In this document: in pieces, positions 52,062-63,600 of the stretch
Position numbering within the stretch: position 1 is the first letter of the stretch
How the letters are laid out: each line of letters begins with the position of its first letter
NCBI RefSeq assembly: GCF_001432305.1
Contig: NZ_KQ483358.1
Coordinates: 1,780,616-1,844,615, forward strand
DNA length: 64,000 nt
Source of the DNA: Curvibacter sp. PAE-UM
GTDB lineage: Bacteria; Pseudomonadota; Gammaproteobacteria; Burkholderiales; Burkholderiaceae_C
Reading direction: 5' to 3'
The notes under the pieces: model-generated
Database searches by the model: none
What the model saw: only the letters and a program-made list of their open reading frames with translations
Told to the model about the DNA's origin: nothing
Program-made: the position numbers and the translations under genes

Positions 52062-53413
52062 TGTCGGTTGAAAAACTTCTTTCGCAGTTCGCCGCCACCG
52101 GCGCCGAGACCTGCTTCCACAACCGTCACATCGAACCCCAGATCTACGCCGGCCTCAACGGCGGCAACTGGCACCTCAAGGACTACGAGGCGCGCGGTGG
52201 TTACCAGGCCCTGCGCAAGATCCTGGGGAAGGACGGCGGTGAAGGCCTCACACAAGACCAGGTGATCGCCACCGTCAAGGAATCCGCCCTGCGCGGCCGC
52301 GGCGGCGCCGGTTTCCCTACCGGCCTGAAGTGGAGCTTCATGCCGCGCCAGTTCCCGGGCCAGAAGTACCTGGTGTGCAACTCCGACGAGGGCGAGCCCG
52401 GGACCTGCAAGGACCGCGACATCCTCATGTACAACCCGCACATCGTGATCGAGGGCATGGCCATTGCGGCCTATGCCATGGGCATCACGGTGGGCTACAA
52501 CTACATCCACGGCGAGATCTTCCAGGTCTATGACCGCTTCGAAGCCGCGCTGGAAGAGGCGCGCGCCGCCGGCCTGCTGGGCAACAACATAGCTGGCAGC
52601 AACTTCAGCTTCCAGCTGCATGCGGCCCACGGTTTCGGCGCCTACATCTGCGGTGAAGAGACCGCGCTGCTCGAATCGCTCGAAGGCAAGAAGGGCCAGC
52701 CGCGTTTCAAGCCGCCGTTCCCGGCCAGTTTCGGCCTGTATGGCAAGCCCACCACCATCAACAACACCGAGACCTTCGCGGCCGTGCCCTGGATCATCCG
52801 CAACGGCGGCCAGGCCTACCTCGAATGCGGCAAGCCCAACAACGGCGGCACCAAGATCTATTCGATCAGCGGCGACGTCGAGCGCCCGGGCAACTACGAG
52901 ATCCCCATGGGCACGCCCTTCGCCAAGCTGCTGGAGCTCGCCGGCGGCGTGCGCGGCGGCAAGAAGCTCAAGGCCGTGATCCCCGGCGGTTCCTCGGCCC
53001 CGGTGCTGCCGGCCGACATCATGATGCAGTGCACGATGGACTACGACTCCATTGCCAAGGCCGGCTCCATGCTGGGTTCGGGCGCCGTCATCGTGATGGA
53101 CGAGACCCGCTGCATGGTCAAGGCCCTGCAACGCCTGTCCTACTTTTACATGCACGAATCCTGCGGCCAGTGCACGCCCTGCCGCGAAGGCACGGGCTGG
53201 CTCTCGCGTGTGGTCGACCGCATCGAAAACGGCCAGGGCCGCCCGGAAGACCTGGACCTGCTGGACAACGTGGCCGAGAACATCCAGGGCCGCACCATCT
53301 GCGCGCTGGGCGACGCGGCGGCCATGCCGGTGCGCGCCATGATCAAGCACTTCCGTCCCGAATTCGAACATCACGTGGCCCACAAGACCTGTCTGGTCCC
53401 GGCCTACGTCTGA
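52061..53413 (+). CDS. nuoF: NADH-quinone oxidoreductase subunit F
   Basis: A 450-residue subunit (51-kDa type) that binds NADH and [19 protein letters not shown] is the NADH/FMN site and [12 protein letters not shown] the [4Fe-4S] ligands. The ATG at 52061 overlaps the nuoE stop; a GTG at 52058 is possible. A repeat separates it from nuoG. Confidence 0.97.
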   Translation: MSVEKLLSQFAATGAETCFHNRHIEPQIYAGLNGGNWHLKDYEARGGYQALRKILGKDGGEGLTQDQVIATVKESALRGRGGAGFPTGLKWSFMPRQFPGQKYLVCNSDEGEPGTCKDRDILMYNPHIVIEGMAIAAYAMGITVGYNYIHGEIFQVYDRFEAALEEARAAGLLGNNIAGSNFSFQLHAAHGFGAYICGEETALLESLEGKKGQPRFKPPFPASFGLYGKPTTINNTETFAAVPWIIRNGGQAYLECGKPNNGGTKIYSISGDVERPGNYEIPMGTPFAKLLELAGGVRGGKKLKAVIPGGSSAPVLPADIMMQCTMDYDSIAKAGSMLGSGAVIVMDETRCMVKALQRLSYFYMHESCGQCTPCREGTGWLSRVVDRIENGQGRPEDLDLLDNVAENIQGRTICALGDAAAMPVRAMIKHFRPEFEHHVAHKTCLVPAYV

Positions 53414-53430
53414 GCGACATAGCGAGAAGT

Positions 53431-53502
53431 ACATGACCCCCAAGCTCACTAATCGTTCGCTGCCCCCCAAGGGGGCGCCCGCCTTTATTGGGGCGGCCCG
53501 GC
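53431..53502. repeat. GC-rich intergenic repeat, copy B (nuoF-nuoG)
   Basis: CGCTGCCCCCCAAGGGGGC and TTGGGGCGGCCCGGC align with copy A at 49101-49177. It occupies most of the 101-bp gap between nuoF and nuoG. Confidence 0.7.
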
Positions 53503-53514
53503 TAAAGGCTCAAC

Positions 53515-55629
53515 ATGGTTGAAATCGAACTCGACGGCAAGAAGGTAGAGATCCAGGAAGGCAGCATGGTCATGCATGCAGCCGAGAAGTCCGGCGTCTA
53601 CATCCCGCATTTCTGCTATCACAAGAAGCTCAGCATTGCGGCCAACTGCCGCATGTGCCTGGTGGACGTGGAGAAGGCGCCCAAGCCCATGCCGGCCTGC
53701 GCCACCCCCGTCACCCAGGGCATGATCGTGCGCACCAAGACCGACAAGGCCCTCAAGGCCCAGAAGTCGGTCATGGAGTTCCTGCTGATCAACCATCCGC
53801 TGGATTGCCCCATCTGCGACCAGGGCGGCGAGTGCCAGCTGCAGGACCTGGCCGTGGGTTACGGCGCCTCCGCCTCGCGCTACGAGGAAGAGAAGCGCGT
53901 GGTCCTGCACAAGGACGTTGGCCCGCTGATCTCCATGGAAGAGATGAGCCGTTGCATCCACTGCACGCGCTGCGTGCGTTTCGGCCAGGAAGTCGCTGGC
54001 GTGATGGAGCTCGGCATGAGCCACCGCGGCGAGCATTCCGAGATCGAGACCTTTGTCGGTCACTCGGTGGACTCCGAGCTGTCGGGCAACATGATCGACA
54101 TCTGCCCGGTGGGCGCGCTCACCAGCAAGCCTTTCCGCTACCAGGCCCGCACCTGGGAACTGGGTCGCCGCAAGTCGGTCAGCCCGCATGACTCCACCGG
54201 CGCCAACCTGATCGTGCAGGTCAAGAACAACCGGGTCCTGCGTGTGGTCCCCCTGGAGAACGAAGACGTCAACGAGTGCTGGATCGCCGACCGCGACCGC
54301 TACTCCTACGAAGCCCTCGATGGCGCCGACCGCCTGAGCAGCCCCATGATCAAGCAGGGCGGCCAGTGGAAGGAAGTCGACTGGCAGACCGCGCTGGAGT
54401 ACGTGGCCAACGGCCTGAAGACCATCAAGGGCGACCACGGTGCCAACAGCATCGGCGCCCTGGTCAGCCCGCACAGCACGCTCGAAGAACTCTACCTGGC
54501 CGCCGGCCTGCTGCGTGGCCTGGGCAGCGACAACATCGATTACCGCCTGCGCAACGCTGAATTCGGCAAGGCCGAAGGTGTGCGTTGGCTGGGCCTGCCC
54601 ATTGCCGCACTCACGCAGTTGCAGCGCGTGCTGGTCGTGGGCAGCAACCTGCGCAAGGACCATCCGCTGTTCGCCCAGCGCATCCGCCAGGCCGTGCGCC
54701 ATGGTGCGCAGGTGAGCACCATCACCTCGAAGAACCTGTACCAGAGCGCCGACGCCTGGGCCATGAAGGTGGCTCAAGCGCAGGTGACGCCGGCTGCGCA
54801 GTGGGCCCAGGCCCTGGCCAATGTGGCTGCGGCTATCGCGGCAGAGAAGGGCGTCACCGCCCCGGCCGCCGGCCAGGCCACGCCTGAAGCCAAGGCCATC
54901 GCCTCATCGCTGCTCGGCGGTGAGCGCAAGGCCGTGCTGCTGGGCAATGCCGCCGCACACGCTGCCAATGCCTCCAGCCTGCTGGCCCTGGCCAACTGGA
55001 TCGGTGCCCAGACCGGCGCCAGCGTCGGTTACCTGAGCGAAGCCGCCAACACCGTGGGCGCGCAGTGGGTGGGTGCCCAGCCGCAGGCGGCAGGCCAGAA
55101 CGCCGCGCAGATGCTGATGGGCGGCAAGCTCAAGGCCGCCGTGCTGCTGGCCGTCGAGCCCGAATACGACACGGCCGCCGGCCAGGCCGCTGCGGCCGCG
55201 CTGGATGCCGCCGAGATGGTCGTCACGCTCAGCCCCTTCAAGACCAACCTGGCCTTCAGCGACGTGCTGCTGCCCATCGCACCTTTCAGCGAGACCTCGG
55301 GCAGCTTCGTCAACGCCGAAGGCCGCCTGCAGAGCTTTCACGCCGTGGTCAAGCCCCAGGGCGAGACGCGTCCGGCCTGGAAGGTGCTGCGCGTGCTGGG
55401 CAATCTGCTGGGTCTGCAGGGCTTCGAGTTCGAATCCTCGCAGGACGTGCTGGCCGCGGCCACGGCCAAGGCTGCGAACCTGTCCAACGCCACGCAGGCA
55501 ACCATCAACGTGGCCGCTACGGCAGCCGAGCCGGTGGTGGCCTCCATCTACCAACTCGACGGCCTGGTCCGTCGCGCGCCGTCGCTGCAGCTGACGGCCG
55601 ACGCCCGTGAACAAGGGGTAGCCGCATGA
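53515..55629 (+). CDS. nuoG: NADH-quinone oxidoreductase subunit G
   Basis: A 704-residue subunit (75-kDa type). The N-terminus binds a [2Fe-2S] cluster ([17 protein letters not shown]), then [4Fe-4S] clusters at [10 protein letters not shown] and [11 protein letters not shown]. The rest is a molybdopterin-like domain without molybdenum. Overlaps nuoH. Confidence 0.96.
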   Translation: MVEIELDGKKVEIQEGSMVMHAAEKSGVYIPHFCYHKKLSIAANCRMCLVDVEKAPKPMPACATPVTQGMIVRTKTDKALKAQKSVMEFLLINHPLDCPICDQGGECQLQDLAVGYGASASRYEEEKRVVLHKDVGPLISMEEMSRCIHCTRCVRFGQEVAGVMELGMSHRGEHSEIETFVGHSVDSELSGNMIDICPVGALTSKPFRYQARTWELGRRKSVSPHDSTGANLIVQVKNNRVLRVVPLENEDVNECWIADRDRYSYEALDGADRLSSPMIKQGGQWKEVDWQTALEYVANGLKTIKGDHGANSIGALVSPHSTLEELYLAAGLLRGLGSDNIDYRLRNAEFGKAEGVRWLGLPIAALTQLQRVLVVGSNLRKDHPLFAQRIRQAVRHGAQVSTITSKNLYQSADAWAMKVAQAQVTPAAQWAQALANVAAAIAAEKGVTAPAAGQATPEAKAIASSLLGGERKAVLLGNAAAHAANASSLLALANWIGAQTGASVGYLSEAANTVGAQWVGAQPQAAGQNAAQMLMGGKLKAAVLLAVEPEYDTAAGQAAAAALDAAEMVVTLSPFKTNLAFSDVLLPIAPFSETSGSFVNAEGRLQSFHAVVKPQGETRPAWKVLRVLGNLLGLQGFEFESSQDVLAAATAKAANLSNATQATINVAATAAEPVVASIYQLDGLVRRAPSLQLTADAREQGVAA

Positions 55630-56708
55630 TCGATGCGTTTTACAACGGCGGCCTGAACCTGATCGCCGCCAGCTGGTGGGCCACGATGGCCTGGCCGGTC
55701 CTGTGGATCCTGATCAAGATCGTCTGTGTGCTCGCGCCGCTGATGGGCGCGGTCGCCTACCTGACGCTGTGGGAGCGCAAGCTGCTGGGTTTCATGCAGG
55801 TGCGTTTTGGTCCCAACCGCGTGGGCCCTTTCGGCCTGCTGCAGCCCATCGCCGATGCGCTCAAGCTGCTGACCAAGGAGATCATCACCCCCAGCGCGGT
55901 GAGCGGCGGCTTGTTCCGCCTCGGCCCCATCATGGCCATCATGCCGGCGCTGGCCGCCTGGGTGGCGATCCCCTTCGGCCCCGATGTCGCGCTGACCAAC
56001 GTCAACGTCGGCCTGCTGCTCATCATGGCCATCACCTCGATCGAGGTCTACGGCGTCATCATCGCGGGCTGGGCCTCCAACTCCAAGTACGCCTTCCTGG
56101 GCGCGCTGCGCGCCTCGGCGCAGATGGTCAGCTACGAGATCGCCATGGGCTTCTGCTTCCTGGTGGTGCTGATGGTCTCGGGCAGCATGAACCTGACCAA
56201 CATCGTGCTGGGGCAGGGCGAGGGTTATTTCGCCGACATGGGCCTGGGTTTCCTGTCCTGGAACTGGCTGCCGTTGCTGCCGATCTTCCTGGTCTACCTG
56301 ATCTCCGGCGTGGCCGAGACCAACCGCCACCCCTTCGACGTGGTCGAGGGCGAGGCCGAGATCGTGGCCGGCCACATGGTCGAGTACTCGGGCATGGGCT
56401 TCGCCATCTTCTTCCTGGCCGAATACGCCAGCATGTGGCTGGTGTCCATCCTGGCCGTGGTCATGTTCCTGGGCGGCTGGCTGCCCCCGATCGACAGCGC
56501 GCTGTTCAACTGGATTCCGGGCTGGATCTGGCTGGGCCTCAAGACTTTCGTGGTGGTCTCCATGTTCATCTGGATCCGCGCCACCTTCCCGCGTTTCCGC
56601 TACGACCAGATCATGCGTCTGGGCTGGAAGATCTTCATCCCGGTCACCCTGGTGTGGCTGATCGTCGTCGGCATCTGGATGCAGACGTCGTGGAACATCT
56701 GGAACTAA
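55626..56708 (+). CDS. nuoH: NADH-quinone oxidoreductase subunit H
   Basis: A 360-residue membrane subunit with eight helices that forms the junction with the peripheral arm and the quinone chamber. [20 protein letters not shown] and [16 protein letters not shown] are conserved. Overlaps nuoG by ATGA and precedes nuoI by 12 bp. Confidence 0.97.
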   Translation: MIDAFYNGGLNLIAASWWATMAWPVLWILIKIVCVLAPLMGAVAYLTLWERKLLGFMQVRFGPNRVGPFGLLQPIADALKLLTKEIITPSAVSGGLFRLGPIMAIMPALAAWVAIPFGPDVALTNVNVGLLLIMAITSIEVYGVIIAGWASNSKYAFLGALRASAQMVSYEIAMGFCFLVVLMVSGSMNLTNIVLGQGEGYFADMGLGFLSWNWLPLLPIFLVYLISGVAETNRHPFDVVEGEAEIVAGHMVEYSGMGFAIFFLAEYASMWLVSILAVVMFLGGWLPPIDSALFNWIPGWIWLGLKTFVVVSMFIWIRATFPRFRYDQIMRLGWKIFIPVTLVWLIVVGIWMQTSWNIWN

Positions 56709-56720
56709 GGGGCTGACGAC

Positions 56721-57233
56721 ATGCAAGCCGCTTCAACTGCTACTGCTTTCTCCTTCAAGGACTTCTTCAAGAGCTTCATGCTCGTGGAGCTCTTCAAGGG
56801 CATGGCCCTGACGGGCCGTTACGCCTTCGCCCGCAAGGTGACGATCCAGTACCCCGAAGAGAAGACCCCGCTGTCGCCGCGCTTCCGCGGCCTGCACGCC
56901 CTGCGCCGTTATGACAACGGCGAGGAGCGCTGCATCGCCTGCAAGCTGTGCGAGGCCGTCTGCCCGGCCATGGCCATCACCATCGAGTCCGAAGTGCGCC
57001 AGGACGGCAGCCGCCGCACCACGCGCTACGACATCGACCTCACCAAGTGCATCTTCTGCGGCTTCTGCGAAGAGAGCTGCCCGGTGGACTCCATCGTCGA
57101 GACCCACATCCTCGAATACCACGGCGAAAAGCGCGGCGACCTGTACTTCACCAAGGACATGCTGCTGGCCGTGGGTGACCGCTACGAGACCGAGATCGCT
57201 GCCGCCCGTGCGGCCGACGCCAAGTACCGCTAA
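56721..57233 (+). CDS. nuoI: NADH-quinone oxidoreductase subunit I
   Basis: A 170-residue subunit (23-kDa, TYKY) with two [4Fe-4S] ferredoxin motifs, [12 protein letters not shown] and [12 protein letters not shown]. It links NuoG to NuoB in the electron path. Confidence 0.97.
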   Translation: MQAASTATAFSFKDFFKSFMLVELFKGMALTGRYAFARKVTIQYPEEKTPLSPRFRGLHALRRYDNGEERCIACKLCEAVCPAMAITIESEVRQDGSRRTTRYDIDLTKCIFCGFCEESCPVDSIVETHILEYHGEKRGDLYFTKDMLLAVGDRYETEIAAARAADAKYR

Positions 57234-57260
57234 GGCGCCACGAACCACTACGAACCGATC

Positions 57261-57905
57261 ATGGACGTCAAAACCGGCTTCTTTCTCCTCTTCTCGATCG
57301 TGCTGATCCTGTCAGCCCTTCGGGTGATCACGGCGCGCAACCCCGTGCATGCCGTGCTCTTCCTCATGCTGGCCTTCTCGCAGGCCTCGGGCATCTGGCT
57401 GCTGCTGAAGGCAGAGTTCCTGGCCATCACCCTGGTGCTGGTCTACCTCGGCGCGGTGATGGTGCTCTTCCTCTTCGTGGTCATGATGCTGGACATCAAG
57501 ATCGACCAGCTGCGCCAGGGCTTCTGGAAGCACCTGCCGCTGGCCGCCACCCTGGGGGCTGTGGTGGTGCTGGAGATGGGGGCCGTGCTGCTGACGGGCT
57601 TTCGCGTCAGCGACGAGCCGGCCGTGGCCCAGGTCATCGGCGAGGTGGTCGAGGTGGACAACGCCAAGGAACTGGGCATCCTGCTCTACACCGAATACGT
57701 CTACCCGATCCAGGTGGCCGCGGCCATCCTGCTGGTGGCCATGATCGCCGCCATCGCGCTGACCCTGCGCCAGCGCAAGGACAGCAAGGCCATCGACCCG
57801 TCGCTGCAGGTGCGCGTGCGCGCCAGCGAGCGCATGTCCATCGTGAAAGTCGAGACCACCCGCGCTGCGCCCCCGGCCGCCGCGCCCGAGGAGAACAAAC
57901 CATGA
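57261..57905 (+). CDS. nuoJ: NADH-quinone oxidoreductase subunit J
   Basis: A 214-residue membrane subunit with five hydrophobic segments and the conserved [15 protein letters not shown] segment. The C-terminal 30 residues are soluble. Overlaps nuoK by ATGA. Confidence 0.96.
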   Translation: MDVKTGFFLLFSIVLILSALRVITARNPVHAVLFLMLAFSQASGIWLLLKAEFLAITLVLVYLGAVMVLFLFVVMMLDIKIDQLRQGFWKHLPLAATLGAVVVLEMGAVLLTGFRVSDEPAVAQVIGEVVEVDNAKELGILLYTEYVYPIQVAAAILLVAMIAAIALTLRQRKDSKAIDPSLQVRVRASERMSIVKVETTRAAPPAAAPEENKP

Positions 57906-58210
57906 CCCTGACCCTGGGACACTACCTCACACTGGGCGCCGCGCTGTTTGCCATCGCGGTGGTCGGCATCTTCCTGAACCGCAAGAACCTGATCGTGCTG
58001 CTGATGGCCATCGAGCTGATGTTGCTGGCGGTCAACCTGAACTTCGTGGCCTTCTCGCACTACCTGGGCGACATGCACGGCCAAGTCTTCGTGTTCTTCA
58101 TCCTCACCGTGGCAGCGGCCGAATCGGCCATCGGCCTGGCCATCCTGGTGCTGCTGTTCCGCAACAAGTCCAGCATCAATGTGGACGAACTCAACACGCT
58201 CAAGGGCTGA
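57902..58210 (+). CDS. nuoK: NADH-quinone oxidoreductase subunit K
   Basis: A 102-residue membrane subunit with three helices and conserved Glu residues in the second and third ([20 protein letters not shown]), part of the proton path. Confidence 0.96.
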   Translation: MTLTLGHYLTLGAALFAIAVVGIFLNRKNLIVLLMAIELMLLAVNLNFVAFSHYLGDMHGQVFVFFILTVAAAESAIGLAILVLLFRNKSSINVDELNTLKG

Positions 58211-58238
58211 ACCCGCCGGTTCATCAAGGTACTAGAAG

Positions 58239-60278
58239 ATGAGTCAAACCCTGAATGCATCCACCCTGCTGGCCGTGCCGCTGGCGCCGCTGGTCGGCTC
58301 CGTGCTGGCCGGTATTCTCGGCACCCAGCTGGGCGGCAACTGGATCGGCCGCCGCCTCTCGCACACCTTCACCATCCTGGGTGTGCTGATCGCCTTCATC
58401 ATCTCCGCCATGACGCTCAAGAGCGTGGCCATGGACGGCGCGCGCTTCAACGAAACCATCTACGAATGGATGGTGATCGGCGGCATGAAGATGGAAATCG
58501 GCTTCATGGTCGATGGCCTCACCGCCATGATGATGTGCGTGGTGACCTTCGTCTCGCTCATGGTGCACATCTACACCATCGGCTACATGGAAGAGGACGA
58601 GGGCTACAACCGCTTCTTCGCCTACATCTCCCTGTTCACCTTCTCCATGCTCATGCTGGTCATGAGCAACAACCTGCTGCAGCTGTTCTTCGGCTGGGAG
58701 GCGGTGGGCCTGGTGTCCTACCTGCTGATCGGCTTCTGGTTCAACAAGCCCACGGCCATCTTCGCCAACATGAAGGCCTTCCTGGTCAACCGCGTGGGCG
58801 ACTTCGGTTTCATCCTGGGCATCGGCCTGATCGCCGCCTACGCCGGCACGCTGAACTACACCGAGGTCTTTGCCAAGTCCGGCGACCTGGGCAAGCTGAT
58901 CTTCCCCGGCACCGAGTGGCTGCTGATCACCGTGATCTGCATCTGCCTGTTCATCGGCGCCATGGGCAAGTCGGCCCAGTTCCCGCTGCACGTCTGGCTG
59001 CCGGATTCGATGGAAGGCCCCACGCCCATCTCCGCGCTGATCCACGCCGCCACCATGGTGACGGCCGGCATCTTCATGGTGGCGCGCATGTCTCCGCTGT
59101 TCGAGCTGAGCGACACGGCCCTGAGCTTCATCATGGTCATCGGCGCCATCACGGCCCTGTTCATGGGTTTCCTGGGCATCATCCAGAACGATATCAAGCG
59201 TGTGGTGGCCTATTCCACGCTCTCGCAGCTGGGCTACATGACGGTGGCGCTCGGCGCCTCGGCCTACTCGGTCGCCGTGTTCCACCTGATGACGCACGCC
59301 TTCTTCAAGGCCCTGCTGTTTCTTGGCGCGGGCTCGGTCATCATCGGCATGCACCACAACCAGGACATCCGCTGGATGGGCGGCGTGCGCAAGTACATGC
59401 CCATCACCTGGATCACCTCGCTGCTGGGTTCCCTGGCCCTGATCGGTACGCCGCTCTTCGCCGGCTTCTATTCCAAGGACAGCATCATCGAGGCGGTGCA
59501 CGAGAGCCACCTGTGGGGTGCCGGCTTCGCCAACTTCGCGGTGCTGGCCGGCGTCTTCGTCACGGCCTTCTATTCCTTCCGCATGTACTTCCTGGTCTTC
59601 CACGGCAAGGAACGCTACGACCAGAACCCCGACGCGCACCATGACGACCATGGTCACGGCCATGATGATCACCACGAGCCGCACGAGTCGCCCTGGGTGG
59701 TGACGGTGCCGCTGGTGCTGCTGGCCATCCCCTCGGTGGTGATCGGCTACCTGACCATCCAGCCCATGCTGTACGGCGACTTCTTCAAGGACGCCATCTT
59801 CGTGGACGCCACCAAACACCATGTGATGGTCGAACTGGCCGCCGCCTTCCACGGCCCGCTGGCCATGGCTGCGCACGCCTTCAGCACGCTGCCCTTCTGG
59901 CTGGCGGTGGCCGGCGTGGCCACGGCGTATTACATGTACATGGTCAACCCGGCCGTGCCGGCGGCCATCAAGCGCGCCGTGCAGCCGATCTATACCCTGC
60001 TGGACAACAAGTACTACCTGGACTGGTTCAACGAGAACGTCCTGGCGCGCGGCGCCCGCATGCTGGGTGTCGGTCTGTGGAAGGGTGGCGACCAGGCTGT
60101 CATCGACGGCACCCTGGTCAACGGTTCCTGGAAGGTGGTGGGCTGGGTGGCCGGCGTGGTGCGCTGGTTCCAGTCCGGTTACCTCTATCACTATGCCCTG
60201 GCCATGATCCTGGGCATCGTGGTGCTGATGTCGTATTTCGTGACCTGGCCCATGCTGGCCCAGTGGCTAAGCCGCTAA
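58239..60278 (+). CDS. nuoL: NADH-quinone oxidoreductase subunit L
   Basis: A 679-residue antiporter-like proton-pumping subunit with about sixteen helices and the long C-terminal lateral helix. LIHAATMVTAGIFMVAR and the lysine in GKSAQFPLHVWLPD are conserved. A His/Asp-rich stretch (HHDDHGHGHDDHHEPHE) lies near residues 467-483 in a loop. Confidence 0.96.
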   Translation: MSQTLNASTLLAVPLAPLVGSVLAGILGTQLGGNWIGRRLSHTFTILGVLIAFIISAMTLKSVAMDGARFNETIYEWMVIGGMKMEIGFMVDGLTAMMMCVVTFVSLMVHIYTIGYMEEDEGYNRFFAYISLFTFSMLMLVMSNNLLQLFFGWEAVGLVSYLLIGFWFNKPTAIFANMKAFLVNRVGDFGFILGIGLIAAYAGTLNYTEVFAKSGDLGKLIFPGTEWLLITVICICLFIGAMGKSAQFPLHVWLPDSMEGPTPISALIHAATMVTAGIFMVARMSPLFELSDTALSFIMVIGAITALFMGFLGIIQNDIKRVVAYSTLSQLGYMTVALGASAYSVAVFHLMTHAFFKALLFLGAGSVIIGMHHNQDIRWMGGVRKYMPITWITSLLGSLALIGTPLFAGFYSKDSIIEAVHESHLWGAGFANFAVLAGVFVTAFYSFRMYFLVFHGKERYDQNPDAHHDDHGHGHDDHHEPHESPWVVTVPLVLLAIPSVVIGYLTIQPMLYGDFFKDAIFVDATKHHVMVELAAAFHGPLAMAAHAFSTLPFWLAVAGVATAYYMYMVNPAVPAAIKRAVQPIYTLLDNKYYLDWFNENVLARGARMLGVGLWKGGDQAVIDGTLVNGSWKVVGWVAGVVRWFQSGYLYHYALAMILGIVVLMSYFVTWPMLAQWLSR

Positions 60279-60291
60279 GGAGAAGAACAAT

Positions 60292-61767
60292 ATGGGTTTG
60301 TTGAGCCTTGCCATCTGGATGCCGATTGCTTTCGGCGTGCTGCTGCTCGTCCTCGGGCGTGATGACCAGGCGCGTACCGTGCGCTGGGTCGCGCTGGTGG
60401 GGGCGATCGCCAGCTTCCTCGTCACGCTGCCGCTGTACACCGGTTTTGCGCTCGGCACCGCCGAGATGCAGTTCGTCGAGAAGCTGGTCTGGATGGAGCG
60501 CTTCAATGTGCACTACCACCTGGGTCTGGACGGCATCTCTTTCTGGTTCGTGCCGCTGACCGCCTTCATCAACGTCATCGTCGTGATCGCGGGCTGGGAG
60601 GCCATCACCAGCCGTGTCAACCAGTACATGGGCGCCTTCCTCATCCTGAGCGGCCTCATGATCGGCGTGTTCTCCGCGCTGGACGGTCTGCTGTTCTACG
60701 TCTTCTTCGAGGCCACGCTGATCCCGATGTACCTGATCATCGGCATCTGGGGCGGCCCCAACAAGATCTACGCGGCCTTCAAGTTCTTCCTCTACACGCT
60801 GCTGGGTTCGCTGCTGCTGCTGATCGCCCTGATCTTCCTGTACACCAAGTCGGGCGGCAGCTTCGACATCGCCACCTGGCATTCCCTGCCGCTGGACAGC
60901 ACGACGCAGACGCTGATCTTCTTCGCCTTCTTCGCGGCCTTTGCCGTGAAGGTGCCGATGTGGCCGGTGCACACCTGGCTGCCCGACGTGCACGTCGAGG
61001 CGCCTACCGGCGGCTCCGCCGTGCTGGCGGCCATCATGCTGAAGCTGGGTGCCTACGGCTTCCTGCGTTTCTCCATGCCCATCGCGCCCGACGCCGCGCG
61101 CGAATGGGCCTGGCTGATGATCGCGCTGTCGCTGATCGCCGTGATCTACGTGGGCCTGGTCGCCATGGTGCAGCAGGACATGAAGAAACTCGTGGCCTAC
61201 TCGTCCGTGGCCCACATGGGCTTCGTCACCCTGGGTTTCTTCATCTTCAACGACCTCGGCGTGGCCGGCGGCCTGGTGCAGATGATCGCCCACGGCTTCG
61301 TCTCGGGCGCCATGTTCCTGGGCATCGGCGTGCTGTACGACCGCGTGCACTCGCGCGAGATCGCCAGCTATGGCGGTGTGATCAACACCATGCCCAAGTT
61401 CACGGCCTTCGCCCTGCTGTTTGCCATGGCCAACTGCGGCCTGCCCGCCACCGCCGGTTTCGTCGGCGAGTGGATGGTGATCCTGGGTGCCATCAAGGCC
61501 AACTTCTGGCTGGGCCTGGCGGCTTCCACGGCGCTGATCTTCGGCGCCGCCTACACCCTGTGGATGTTCAAGCGCGTCTATCTCGGCCCCGTGGCCAATG
61601 AGGACGTCAAGGGCCTGCAGGACATCAACAGCCGCGAGTTCCTGATGCTGACCCTGCTGGCCATCGCCGTCTTGTGGATGGGCGTCCATCCCAAGCCCTT
61701 CACCGACGTGATGGACAGCTCGGTGGCCGAACTGCTCAAGCACGTGGCCCAGTCCAAGCTGAACTGA
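60292..61767 (+). CDS. nuoM: NADH-quinone oxidoreductase subunit M
   Basis: A 491-residue antiporter-like subunit with fourteen helices. [18 protein letters not shown] carries the conserved Glu and [20 protein letters not shown] the Lys and loop. It lies 13 bp after nuoL. Confidence 0.97.
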   Translation: MGLLSLAIWMPIAFGVLLLVLGRDDQARTVRWVALVGAIASFLVTLPLYTGFALGTAEMQFVEKLVWMERFNVHYHLGLDGISFWFVPLTAFINVIVVIAGWEAITSRVNQYMGAFLILSGLMIGVFSALDGLLFYVFFEATLIPMYLIIGIWGGPNKIYAAFKFFLYTLLGSLLLLIALIFLYTKSGGSFDIATWHSLPLDSTTQTLIFFAFFAAFAVKVPMWPVHTWLPDVHVEAPTGGSAVLAAIMLKLGAYGFLRFSMPIAPDAAREWAWLMIALSLIAVIYVGLVAMVQQDMKKLVAYSSVAHMGFVTLGFFIFNDLGVAGGLVQMIAHGFVSGAMFLGIGVLYDRVHSREIASYGGVINTMPKFTAFALLFAMANCGLPATAGFVGEWMVILGAIKANFWLGLAASTALIFGAAYTLWMFKRVYLGPVANEDVKGLQDINSREFLMLTLLAIAVLWMGVHPKPFTDVMDSSVAELLKHVAQSKLN

Positions 61768-61798
61768 GCCGGCCCCGAACCGAATAAAGAGACTGAAG

Positions 61799-63286
61799 AT
61801 GACAGACACCATCAGCTGGATCGCGGTATTCCCCGAGGTCATCCTGCTCGTCATGGCCTGCGCCATCACGCTGCTGGACCTGGCCGTGAAGAGCCGCCTG
61901 CGCACCCCCACCTACCTGATCACCCTGCTGACGCTGGCCGCCGTGGCCCTGCTGCAGGGCCTGTACGCCAGCGCCGGCGGCACCATCTACGGCCTGGGCA
62001 ATATGGTCGTCAGCGACGCCATGGGCAACTGGCTCAAGTGCTTTGCCACCATCGCCGTCATGGTGACCCTGGTCTATGCGCGTCCCTACGCGGCCGACCG
62101 CGACATGCTGCGCGGCGGTGAACTGTTCAGCCTGAGCCTGTTTGCGCTGCTGGGCATGTTCATCATGATCTCGGGCAACAACTTCCTGCTGATCTACCTG
62201 GGCCTGGAACTGCTCACGCTCTCCAGCTACGCGCTGGTGGCCCTGCGCCGCGACCACGCCGTCTCGACCGAGGCGGCCATGAAGTACTTCGTGCTGGGTG
62301 CGCTGGCCTCGGGTTTCCTGCTCTACGGCATGTCCATGATGTACGGCGCCACCGGTTCGCTGGATGTCAACCAGGTCTTCCGCGCCGTCAACTCCGGCCT
62401 CATCAACCCGAGCGTGCTGACCTTCGGCCTGGTCTTCGTGGTGGCCGGCCTGGCCTTCAAGCTCGGCGTGGTGCCTTTCCACATGTGGATCCCGGACGTC
62501 TACCAGGGTGCCCCCACCGCCGTCACGCTGATGATCGGCGGAGCGCCGAAGCTGGCGGCCTTTGCCATCGTCATGCGCCTGCTGGTCGAAGGCATGCTGC
62601 CCCTGTGGTTCGACTGGCAGCAGATGCTCGGCCTGCTGGCCATCGCCTCGCTGCTGATCGGCAACCTGGCCGCCATCATGCAGACCAACCTCAAGCGCAT
62701 GCTGGCCTACTCCACCATCTCGCAGATGGGTTTCGTGCTGCTGGGCCTGATGTCGGGCGTGATCAACGGCAACATCTACTCCGCCGCCAACGCCTACAGC
62801 TCGGCCATGTTCTACGTCATCACCTATGTGCTGACCACGCTGGCCTCCTTCGGTGTCATCCTGCTGCTGGCGCGTGAAGGCTTCGAGAGCGAGGAGATCG
62901 CCGACTTCGCCGGCCTCAACCAGCGCAGCCCGCTGTATGCCGCCATCATGGGCATCTGCCTGTTCTCGCTGGCCGGCATCCCGCCCATGGTCGGCTTCTA
63001 CGCCAAGCTCTCGGTGCTGCAGGCCCTGATCGCCTCGGGCCAGACCCTGCACATCGTGCTGGCCGTGTTCGCCGTCATCATGTCGCTGATCGGCGCCTTC
63101 TACTACCTGCGGGTCGTCAAGGTCATGTACTTCGATGAGCCCATCACCGCCACCACCGTCTCGGCCCCGCTGGACGTGCGTGCCGTGCTGTCCGTCAACG
63201 GCCTGCTGGTGCTGGTGCTGGGCATCGTGCCCGGCGGCCTGATGGCGCTGTGCGCCCAGGCCGTGGTGCAGATGCTCGGCACATGA
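61799..63286 (+). CDS. nuoN: NADH-quinone oxidoreductase subunit N
   Basis: A 495-residue antiporter-like subunit with fourteen helices. [20 protein letters not shown] holds the conserved Glu and [20 protein letters not shown] the Lys region. It ends in an ATGA overlap with a DUF2818 gene. Confidence 0.96.
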   Translation: MTDTISWIAVFPEVILLVMACAITLLDLAVKSRLRTPTYLITLLTLAAVALLQGLYASAGGTIYGLGNMVVSDAMGNWLKCFATIAVMVTLVYARPYAADRDMLRGGELFSLSLFALLGMFIMISGNNFLLIYLGLELLTLSSYALVALRRDHAVSTEAAMKYFVLGALASGFLLYGMSMMYGATGSLDVNQVFRAVNSGLINPSVLTFGLVFVVAGLAFKLGVVPFHMWIPDVYQGAPTAVTLMIGGAPKLAAFAIVMRLLVEGMLPLWFDWQQMLGLLAIASLLIGNLAAIMQTNLKRMLAYSTISQMGFVLLGLMSGVINGNIYSAANAYSSAMFYVITYVLTTLASFGVILLLAREGFESEEIADFAGLNQRSPLYAAIMGICLFSLAGIPPMVGFYAKLSVLQALIASGQTLHIVLAVFAVIMSLIGAFYYLRVVKVMYFDEPITATTVSAPLDVRAVLSVNGLLVLVLGIVPGGLMALCAQAVVQMLGT

Positions 63287-63585
63287 CACAGTCCGCTTCG
63301 GTCTGGTTCGTGGTGCTGGCCGCCGTGGTCTGTGCCAACCTGCCTTTCATCAACAGCCGCCTGCTGGCCGTGCTGCCGCTGAAGTTTCCCAAGAACCTCG
63401 GTGTGCGCCTGCTGGAACTGGTGCTGTTCTATTTCCTGGTGGGCGGCGTGGCCCTGCTGCTGGAGCAGCGCGCCGGCCGCATCGCCCCGCAGGGCTGGGA
63501 GTTCTACGCCATCACCGGCGCGCTCTTCCTGACCCTGGCCTTCCCCGGCTTCGTCTACCGCTACCTCTACAAGCGCCACGGTTGA
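63283..63585 (+). CDS. DUF2818 small membrane protein
   Basis: A 100-residue membrane protein with three hydrophobic segments (about residues 6-26, 40-62 and 72-90). It overlaps the nuoN stop by ATGA, so it is made with complex I. DUF2818 is usually found just after nuoN in Betaproteobacteria, and a role in complex I assembly or function is only suggested by this linkage. Confidence 0.85.
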   Translation: MTQSASVWFVVLAAVVCANLPFINSRLLAVLPLKFPKNLGVRLLELVLFYFLVGGVALLLEQRAGRIAPQGWEFYAITGALFLTLAFPGFVYRYLYKRHG

Positions 63586-63600
63586 GGCGCGGCAGCGATC

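Noticed and set aside
58224-60191. 655-codon minus-strand frame
   Set aside because: Fully antisense to nuoL; His/Asp/Gln-rich shadow.
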